NCBI RefSeq assembly: GCF_034347385.1
Contig: NZ_CP133777.1
Location: forward strand, 124,001-188,000
DNA length: 64,000 bases
From: Actimicrobium sp. CCC2.4
Lineage (GTDB): Bacteria; Pseudomonadota; Gammaproteobacteria; Burkholderiales; Burkholderiaceae_D
Reading direction: 5' to 3'
A program made the position numbers and the translations under genes. Each line of letters starts with the position of its first letter. Position 1 is the stretch's first letter. Below, piece after piece: positions 51,286 through 58,313 of the stretch. The notes beneath the pieces are model-generated. The model worked only from the letters and a program-made list of their open reading frames with translations, did no database searches and was not told where the DNA came from.

Positions 51286-53773
51286 CGGCGGCCAGGTCCA
51301 GCAAGGTCCGGATCAGCAACTGGGGCCGGATCGGCTTGTCGATGCAGGCCTGATAACCCGCTTGCAGCGCACGGGCATGATCCTGGGCGCGGGCATAGGC
51401 AGTGACGGCCACGGCCGGTAGTTGCGACGCACCCAATCCCATGCCGGTACGCACCAGCTCGATCAGCTGGTAACCGTCGGTGCCCGGCATGCCGATATCA
51501 CTGAGCAGGATGTCGGGCACCTGCCGGCGAATCTGCAGCAAGGCTGCATCGGCACTCTGCGCGGTCGTGACCAGCGCACCATGCTCGGTCAGCAAGCGAC
51601 GGCCGAGTTCGAGTACATCCGGATTGTCATCGACCAGCAAGACCGCCATGCCGCGCAGTGCGTTGCTGTCGTCGACGCTCATTGGCCCGCTCACCAGAAC
51701 CTCCGGCACCACCTCCGGCACGGCGGCCGGTGCCGCACGTGGCATCGGTCCATCCGGTGCGCGCGGCAACAGCACCGTAAAACACGCACCCTGACCGGCA
51801 CCGCCGCTGCTGGCGCTGACGGACCCGCCGTGCAACTCCAGCAAATTCTTGACGATCGATAAACCCAGTCCTAGCCCCCCATGCACCCGTGCCGCGCTGC
51901 CGTCGCTCTGGCTGAAACGATCGAACAGAAAAGGCAGGAAGCTCGCCTCGATGCCAGTGCCATTGTCGGTCACCGTCGCCACGACCAGACCATCGCGCTC
52001 ACTGATGGCCAGCGTGACGACACCGCCGCCGGCCGTAAATTTAACGGCGTTGGCCAGCAGGTTCCACAGCACTTGCTGCAAGCGCGCGCCATCGCCCAGC
52101 ACCCTGCCCGGTCCGTCCGGTGCCAGTACCAACTCAAGTGTGATGCCCTTGGCCAGCGCCGCCGGTGCCAGCGTATCGATCGCTGCGGCGGCGACGGCAT
52201 CGAGATTGACCCGTTCGCTTTCCATGCGCAATTTGCCGGACAGAATACGGTTCATGTCCAGCAGATCACCGATCAGTGCGGCCTGATCGGTCGCATTGCG
52301 GGCGATCACGTCGATCCCCTTGCGGTACAGCTCCGGGCTGGGCGATGCGCGCTTGAGCAGGCTGGCCCAGCCCATGATGGCCGACAACGGCGTGCGCAAT
52401 TCGTGGCTCAGTGTGGCCAGGAATTCATCCTTGATCAGCGCAACGCGTTCGCTCTCGATACGGGCGGCGCGCTCGGCTTCGAGCAATTCTTCCCGCCGGT
52501 CGTCGAGCTGGTGGCGCACCGTCACATCATGCGTGACGCCGAGGATGTGCGTAATCCGGCCATCGCCGCGCTGCTCGGCCACCAATTGACAATCGAAGTG
52601 GCGCAGTCCCGTCACGGCCGGAAAATCGAACGAGACCTGCTGCGCTTCGCCGGTCGTAAAGACATGCTGCATGGCCCGTTCCCAGCGCGCACATAAGGCT
52701 TCCGGCATGCCAAGTTCGCGATTGCTCTTGCCAATGAAGTAGGCCGGCGTGTGGCCGGTCACGCGGGTGATGGCGGCATTGATGAAGACGTGGCGCAACT
52801 GCCGGTCGAAACGGGTCAGGATATCGGGCGAGTTATCCGTCAGGCTGCGCAATTCATTGTCCTTGCTACGCAGCAGATCGAGCCGCTCCCAGGCCGCGCC
52901 GACCTGGCTGGCCACCGTGGCCATGAAGTCGCATTCGTCGTCGTCAAACTGGACGCGCGAACGCGACCCGAAGCTCAACGTGCCAATGACCCGGCCGTCG
53001 ACTTGCAACGGATACGACGCATACGCCTGCACGCCGATTTTTTTCAGCACGGCCGTTGCTTCCTCGTCGTGCTCCTGCAGATGGTGGCGAAACACCGGCT
53101 TGCCATGCGCGACCACGCTGCCGCACAAACTGGTGACCGGATCCAGCAACAGGTACAGCAGCCGGGTGGGGGCGTCGATACCGGCGTCGGCAGTCAGGCG
53201 CAACATCGGCGGCGTACCGATGTCGAGCACATGGCTCAGAAAAATATCGGCCTGCACCAGCACGCGGACCCGTTCGAACAACGCTGCCATCGCGTTGCCG
53301 GGACCGTCGGTAGCAGCCTGTGCAATATCGGCGATGACTTGCTGGCGGGCCCGCTCGCGCCACAGTTCACGCTTCATCAGATGGCGCTCGATCGCATTTT
53401 CGACGCCGCGCGTCAGGCTCTCGGGCCCCAGCCAGGCCTTGCCGACATAATCCTCGGCACCGGCGCGCAGCAATTCCTGGTTCAGGGACTGGCGTGGCGA
53501 GCCGGTCAGAATCACCACCGGCACCAGCGTGATGCCATGGCTGTCGCGCGGCATCCGCGCCAGCAGTTCGAAGGCATCGGCGTCCGGCAAATCAAAATCG
53601 AGCAGCATGCAATCCGGCGCAGGCTGCTGCGCGCAATAATCCAGCGCCTCCTGCGCCAGCTCCGCTTCAATGAAGTCATAGCGGCGGCGCGATCCCTTGA
53701 GCAGTGCTGCCCTGGCATCAGCGCGATCATGCAGATTGTCATCGACGAGCAGGATGCGCCAGGGCCGCGTCAC
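51251..53773 (-). CDS. Soluble hybrid histidine kinase (REC-GAF-PAS-HK-REC)
   Basis: Signal-integrating kinase of 840 aa with no membrane segment. Order: N-terminal REC (LLVDDN; phospho-Asp in MLLDFDLP near 56), GAF (about 145-290), PAS (300-430), HisKA with TLSHELRTPLSAIMG near 457, HATPase with NLLANAVKF and GLGLGLSIVKNL, and C-terminal REC (ILLSDIGMPGTDGYQ near 757; IDKPIR). The GTG at 53773 overlaps the preceding regulator's stop as GTGA, suggesting coupling; an ATG at 53830 is less likely. It may receive phosphate from the phytochrome or sense its own ligand. Confidence 0.88.
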   Translation of the reverse strand: MTRPWRILLVDDNLHDRADARAALLKGSRRRYDFIEAELAQEALDYCAQQPAPDCMLLDFDLPDADAFELLARMPRDSHGITLVPVVILTGSPRQSLNQELLRAGAEDYVGKAWLGPESLTRGVENAIERHLMKRELWRERARQQVIADIAQAATDGPGNAMAALFERVRVLVQADIFLSHVLDIGTPPMLRLTADAGIDAPTRLLYLLLDPVTSLCGSVVAHGKPVFRHHLQEHDEEATAVLKKIGVQAYASYPLQVDGRVIGTLSFGSRSRVQFDDDECDFMATVASQVGAAWERLDLLRSKDNELRSLTDNSPDILTRFDRQLRHVFINAAITRVTGHTPAYFIGKSNRELGMPEALCARWERAMQHVFTTGEAQQVSFDFPAVTGLRHFDCQLVAEQRGDGRITHILGVTHDVTVRHQLDDRREELLEAERAARIESERVALIKDEFLATLSHELRTPLSAIMGWASLLKRASPSPELYRKGIDVIARNATDQAALIGDLLDMNRILSGKLRMESERVNLDAVAAAAIDTLAPAALAKGITLELVLAPDGPGRVLGDGARLQQVLWNLLANAVKFTAGGGVVTLAISERDGLVVATVTDNGTGIEASFLPFLFDRFSQSDGSAARVHGGLGLGLSIVKNLLELHGGSVSASSGGAGQGACFTVLLPRAPDGPMPRAAPAAVPEVVPEVLVSGPMSVDDSNALRGMAVLLVDDNPDVLELGRRLLTEHGALVTTAQSADAALLQIRRQVPDILLSDIGMPGTDGYQLIELVRTGMGLGASQLPAVAVTAYARAQDHARALQAGYQACIDKPIRPQLLIRTLLDLAAVKAAGTYPDGF

Positions 53774-54180
53774 GGCGCAACAGTCGGGCCGGACCAGCGC
53801 TTGAAAATTGCCGTCAGCGTATCGAGACATTCTTCGAGCCGTACGGTCTTGATATGGAAGGCGTCAGCCCCGGCAGCAAGAAAAGCCAGGCGGTCACGCG
53901 GGTTCACGCTCGCCGTCAGCACCACCACCGGCAAACGCGCATGGACCGGATGCCGGCGCACCTGATGCAGGAATGTCAGGCCATCGACGCCGGGCAGATT
54001 GAAGTCCAGCAGCATGAAGGCAAACACGCCATCGGCAGCGGCGTCGAGCAGGCGCAATGCCACGTCCGCATCCGGCGCACTGGTAATGGCCATCGTCACG
54101 CCGGCGCGCGATGCGGCCGCGCATACGGTCTCGATATCATCGTCGGAATCGTCGACCACCAGAATGGCTTGCTCACCCAT
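53770..54180 (-). CDS. Single-domain response regulator
   Basis: CheY/Rcp1-like receiver of 136 aa: acidic pair in VVDDSDDD, phospho-Asp 59 in FMLLDFNLPGVDG, Thr in VVLTAS and Lys in HIKT. It has no output domain. The ATG at 54180 overlaps the phytochrome stop by 8 bp and its own stop overlaps the hybrid kinase start, so the three genes form one coupled operon. By position it is the likely direct phospho-partner of the phytochrome. Confidence 0.9.
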   Translation of the reverse strand: MGEQAILVVDDSDDDIETVCAAASRAGVTMAITSAPDADVALRLLDAAADGVFAFMLLDFNLPGVDGLTFLHQVRRHPVHARLPVVVLTASVNPRDRLAFLAAGADAFHIKTVRLEECLDTLTAIFKRWSGPTVAP

Positions 54181-56536
54181 GAGCGTGCACTTGCGCGGGC
54201 GCGGCAAGGCCGGGCGCTTTCAGCGTGAAATAGAAGGTCGCACCGACGCCCGGTTCGGCATCGAACCAGATGCGCCCATGATGCTGTTCGACCAGCTTGC
54301 GCACGACGGCCAGGCCGGCGCCGGCACCACCGCCGTAAGCGTCGCGCGGGTGCAGCCGCTTGAAGATCTGGAACACGCGGTCGCAGTGCCGGCTCTCGAT
54401 GCCGATGCCGTTGTCACGCACGAAAAAAACCAACGGTGTCGTGCCGTCGTGGTCCAGGTAGCCAATCTCCAGCCACGGTGCCGGCTTATCGTTGTACTTG
54501 AGCGCATTCGAGATCAGGTTGGCGAACACTTCACGCACCCGGATCCGGTCGCAGGCGAGTATCGGCATCGGCCGGGGAATGCGGACTTCGAGGCCGCTCA
54601 CGGCCAGCCTTGAGCCGAGCATTTCCAGCGCCTCGGCCACCACCGCACCGAGGTCGACTTCCTCGTAATCCAGCCCGATCCGGCCGATGCGGGCATAGTT
54701 GAGCAGCGCATCGAGCAGGTTATCCATGCGCAGCGTCAGGCGCATCACCGTGCCGAGATGCTCGCTGCCGGCATCCCCCAGCAAACGGCCGGCATCGACC
54801 TCTTCCTTGAGCTGATAGGCATTCTTGTAAATCCCGCGCAACGGCTCTTTCAGATCATGCCCGGCCACATACGCAAAGGCATCGAGTTCGTCATTGCTGC
54901 GTACCAGGTCGCTATTGGTTTTATCGAGCTGCTCGGCACGGCCGATGACCATGTCGGCGATCCATTGCCGCAACTTTTGCGCCCCATCGATCTCGACCGG
55001 CTTCCAGGGCATCGCACGCCCGCGGACCTCTTCCTGCCAGAGATCAAAGCTGCGCCGTGGTGTCAGACGCGCACCGTGTGGTCCCGTCACCGTCGGCTTG
55101 TCGTAGGGATTGCCACTCCAGTTGAACACCTGCTTTTGTTCCGGCCGGAACCAGAACAGCAAATCGCCTTGCAGCGAGCGTGACACGGCGATGGCCAGCA
55201 AGCCGCTGGCCACGTCGGCGTACTGCGCCGCCGGGGCGAACAGACTGCCCAGCGCATCGGTGACGACCAGCTGAGCGCCATTGCCCTCGCGGGCCAGCTG
55301 TTGGCGCACCCAGCCTGCCAGCGACTGCAGCTGCAGCGTAGACGGCGTCTGCCCCGACGTGAGCCACTGGTCATGGTGGCGCAGCGCGATACCACCGGCG
55401 TCGATGCCATCGAGTAGGCCGGACCGGTCAGACGCGTCGAACGCTTCCATCAGTGCCGTCAGTTCGCCGCGGGTTGCCGCTCGCGTCATGACGCCGTGAT
55501 GGACCGCGTCGATGCGGGCCTGGTACTGCGCATGTTCGCGCGTTTCGGCACCGGTGATTTCAAGCGAGGCTACCTGGCCGATGAATTCGGCGGCGGCGCG
55601 CTGGTGGTACGGCATCACCGTCGGTGTGTAGTGGTGGCAGACCACCAGCCCCCACAACACGTTGTCGCGCAGGATGGGCATGGTCAGCGTAGCGGCCACG
55701 CCCATATTGGTCAGGTATTCGGTGTACATCGCCGAAGCGCCGCGCAAGGCGCAATGGGTCATGTCCAGCGGTGCGCCGGACGCCGGATCAAGCAGGGGCA
55801 CCAGTTCACACAACTCGCCCCGCGCATCCGGCAGCGGACGCACGCCGATCTGCTTGAAAATCTCGCGCGCCGGCTTCGGGATATCGCTGGCCGGATAGCG
55901 CAAGCCCAGCCAGGTGTGTAGGTCCGGCCGGTGGGAATCCGCCACAATTTCGCCGGAATCGTCAGCATGGAAGCGATACACCATCGCCCGGTCCAACCCG
56001 GTAGTGCTGCGCACTTCCTCGGCGATAGCCTGGCAAAACGAAGCCAGTGACGGGCTGGCACGCAGGCGTGCCATCGTGGACTTGACGCGCGAATAGTAGT
56101 CGCGCTCGGAGAGCGGCCCACGGCGATCACGCCCGGTTGGTTCGAGTTCAACGATCAGCACGCCGCCAGCCAGATGCACGCTGATATCAAGCGGCTCGGT
56201 ATCGGCCGGCATGCCCGGCACGCGCTCTGTCATGGCATAGGTCGGATTGCCTTCCAGGCCGCCGATCCCGATGAGCCGGGCGATACGCTGCGCCACCGCC
56301 ATGCCGAGCACGTCCGCCAGTGCAGCGCCAAGTACCTGCGCGACCGGGCGGGCAGTCCACTGCGCGCAGTTGTCACTGACCTGGGTCACGATCAATGCGA
56401 CCGGGTCCATCGCCAGCAACATGCCGTGACTCTGGATGCATCCCGGCGTGCTCACCGGTTCGTCGTCGCACTGCGCCAGAGAAGCACCATGACGTTTGGC
56501 GCTGTACGGAAAGGGCAAGCTGGTGGTCGGGATCAT
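54173..56536 (-). CDS. bphP: Bacteriophytochrome histidine kinase (PAS-GAF-PHY-HK)
   Basis: Red/far-red photoreceptor kinase of 787 aa. The N-terminal Cys 23 (AQCDDEP) is in the biliverdin-attachment position. GAF has YPASDIP (Asp 218), Tyr 274 and CHH (His 301); the PHY tongue has PRRSF. The kinase has [20 protein letters not shown] and DNGIGIE. By alignment from memory to Deinococcus BphP, the highly conserved chromophore-contacting His (260 there) is Tyr 271 here (SAMYTEYLTNMG). A second Cys 33 lies in PGCIQSHG. The ATG at 56536 follows TGGAG; a GTG at 56578 is an alternative. First gene of an operon with a response regulator and a hybrid kinase. Confidence 0.95.
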   Translation of the reverse strand: MIPTTSLPFPYSAKRHGASLAQCDDEPVSTPGCIQSHGMLLAMDPVALIVTQVSDNCAQWTARPVAQVLGAALADVLGMAVAQRIARLIGIGGLEGNPTYAMTERVPGMPADTEPLDISVHLAGGVLIVELEPTGRDRRGPLSERDYYSRVKSTMARLRASPSLASFCQAIAEEVRSTTGLDRAMVYRFHADDSGEIVADSHRPDLHTWLGLRYPASDIPKPAREIFKQIGVRPLPDARGELCELVPLLDPASGAPLDMTHCALRGASAMYTEYLTNMGVAATLTMPILRDNVLWGLVVCHHYTPTVMPYHQRAAAEFIGQVASLEITGAETREHAQYQARIDAVHHGVMTRAATRGELTALMEAFDASDRSGLLDGIDAGGIALRHHDQWLTSGQTPSTLQLQSLAGWVRQQLAREGNGAQLVVTDALGSLFAPAAQYADVASGLLAIAVSRSLQGDLLFWFRPEQKQVFNWSGNPYDKPTVTGPHGARLTPRRSFDLWQEEVRGRAMPWKPVEIDGAQKLRQWIADMVIGRAEQLDKTNSDLVRSNDELDAFAYVAGHDLKEPLRGIYKNAYQLKEEVDAGRLLGDAGSEHLGTVMRLTLRMDNLLDALLNYARIGRIGLDYEEVDLGAVVAEALEMLGSRLAVSGLEVRIPRPMPILACDRIRVREVFANLISNALKYNDKPAPWLEIGYLDHDGTTPLVFFVRDNGIGIESRHCDRVFQIFKRLHPRDAYGGGAGAGLAVVRKLVEQHHGRIWFDAEPGVGATFYFTLKAPGLAAPAQVHAHG

Positions 56537-56834
56537 ACGGGCACTCCAATTGACGGTGTATGGCTTCACATGCTGCACCCGTAACGAAGTTACAAGTCAC
56601 TCTGAGTCTGATGGAGCAGTGCAACTAAAGTCAGTAATTATTAGCCGTAGAGCAGCAGTCGTTGCGACCGGTACGAACCGGCCTGCTTGCCGGACGCTTC
56701 GCCGCGATAGGCTGGCGCGGTCCCGGTGAATTATATTTTCTAAAAAGCAATCAATTCTGGTGTTGGCAACTGGTAGTGACTACACTCGGCAGTCTGAAAG
56801 TAGGTTGCCCAATTCACCTCGAAAGCATCTCCCC
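56537..56834. promoter_or_regulatory. Divergent bphP / kaiC-like control region
   Basis: The 298 bp between the divergent starts hold no gene. A perfect 5-bp inverted repeat with 3-nt spacer (56581-56593, GTAAC-GAA-GTTAC) lies 45 bp before bphP, and several CCGG-containing repeats lie around 56676-56705. I found no clear sigma-70 promoter for either gene. Shared regulation is plausible from position only. Confidence 0.45.
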
Positions 56835-58310
56835 ATGAGCGAGCAACAACGCCCTCCACGGATGTCCACCGGTGTCCCGGGTTGCGACGAAATTCTCGAC
56901 GGCGGACTGGTCGCCGGGCGCTGCTATCTGATCGGCGGATCGGCCGGTGCCGGCAAGACCATCTTTTCGCTGCAATGGCTGCGCGCCGGCTTGCAGCGCC
57001 ATGAAAAATGCCTGTACATCACGTTGTGCGAACCCGGCCCCGAGATCATCCGCAATGTCTCCGGCTTCGGCTGGGATCTCGCGCAGATCGCCATCATGGA
57101 CCTCTCGCCCAGCGGCATCGAACTGGCCGATGATCCGGGCGAATACCATATTTTTCCGCCCGGCGAAGTCGAAAGCGCGCCGCTCTGGAAATCCATTTAC
57201 GACGCCGTGCGCAGCGCCCGGCCCGACCGGCTGGTGATCGATTCGGTGACCCAGTTGCGTTATCTGGCCACCGACGAATACCAGTTCCGCAAGAACATCC
57301 TGGCGCTGGTGAACTTCCTCAACGGCAGTGGCACCACCTCGCTGCTGGCTTTTGATCCGACCGAGATGGTGCGCGACACCTCGGTCGCGCTGGCCGTCGA
57401 TGGCGTGATCCGCCTGAGCAAGGATATTTCGGCCGGACTGGGGATCGGCCTGCGCAGCCTGGAAGTCGAAAAACTGCGCGGTTCGGGCTTTATGTCAGGC
57501 CGCCATCCGATGCGCATCACCGGCAACGGCATGCATGTCTTTCCGCACCGCATCGAGCACACCGGCACGCTCAATCCGGGCGACCAGATGATGTCATCGG
57601 GCATTACCGAACTCGATCAATTACTGGGCGGCGGCCTCGAATCCGGCACCACGACGCTGCTGACCGGCCCGACCGGCACCGGCAAAAGCACGCTGGGCAC
57701 GCAGTTCCTGGCGCATCACGCCCGGCGCAGCCGCGCGGTGCTGTTCACGTTCGAGGAACCGGCCAGCTTCATCATGGCGCGCAGTCGCGGCATCGGTGCG
57801 CCTATCGATGACGTGGTGGCCTCCGGCGCGCTGAAGATCGTGCGCATCAATCCGATCGAACTCTATCCCGATGAATTCCTGGCCGCGATCCGCGACGCCG
57901 TCGAAATCGATGGCTGCACGATGGTGATGATCGACAGCCTGCGCGGCTACCTGTTTGCGATGGAAGAATTCGGCAAGCCGCAGGCGCACATCCACAACAT
58001 GGTCACCTACCTGTCGCGCAACGGCGTATCGACCTTGCTGATCAATGAAGTTGAACACATCACCAGCACCAGCCTGAAAGCCACCGACCTCGGCGTGAGC
58101 CATTTGGCCGATAACATCATTTTGCTGCGCTATGCCGAATACGCCGGCCAGGTCATCAAGATCGTCGGCTGCCTGAAAAAGCGCATCGGCAATTTCCAGC
58201 CCGAGCTGCGCCAGATGAAAGTCAGCGCCTCCGGCATCGAGATCAGCGAGAAGCTGCAGCACCTGCAGGGCATCCTGACCGGCGTGCCGGGTTTCAAGCA
58301 AACGGACTGA
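56835..58310 (+). CDS. KaiC-like double RecA-type ATPase
   Basis: A 492-aa protein with two KaiC domains. CI has Walker A GGSAGAGKT (34-42) and Walker B LVIDSV; CII has GPTGTGKST near 280 and MVMIDSL. Compared from memory with Synechococcus KaiC, the CI catalytic Glu pair (FEE) reads LCE, so the first Glu is Cys 65, while CII keeps FEE. At the CII phospho-sites the Ser is kept (Ser 422), the next Thr is His 423, and the earlier Thr is kept (417). The KaiA-binding tail is short. No kaiA or kaiB is nearby. The start MSEQQRPPRM at 56835 is chosen over one 25 codons upstream. The next gene starts 3 bp after its stop. Confidence 0.9.
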   Translation: MSEQQRPPRMSTGVPGCDEILDGGLVAGRCYLIGGSAGAGKTIFSLQWLRAGLQRHEKCLYITLCEPGPEIIRNVSGFGWDLAQIAIMDLSPSGIELADDPGEYHIFPPGEVESAPLWKSIYDAVRSARPDRLVIDSVTQLRYLATDEYQFRKNILALVNFLNGSGTTSLLAFDPTEMVRDTSVALAVDGVIRLSKDISAGLGIGLRSLEVEKLRGSGFMSGRHPMRITGNGMHVFPHRIEHTGTLNPGDQMMSSGITELDQLLGGGLESGTTTLLTGPTGTGKSTLGTQFLAHHARRSRAVLFTFEEPASFIMARSRGIGAPIDDVVASGALKIVRINPIELYPDEFLAAIRDAVEIDGCTMVMIDSLRGYLFAMEEFGKPQAHIHNMVTYLSRNGVSTLLINEVEHITSTSLKATDLGVSHLADNIILLRYAEYAGQVIKIVGCLKKRIGNFQPELRQMKVSASGIEISEKLQHLQGILTGVPGFKQTD

Positions 58311-58313
58311 ACG

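Noticed and set aside
52751-53965. A 404-codon plus-strand frame opposite the hybrid kinase
   Set aside because: Antisense to REC-GAF-PAS-kinase coding sequence with all motifs intact on the minus strand.
56835-58310. A complete cyanobacterial-type KaiABC clock
   Set aside because: Only a KaiC-like gene is present; neither kaiA nor kaiB is in the window and one phospho-site residue is changed.
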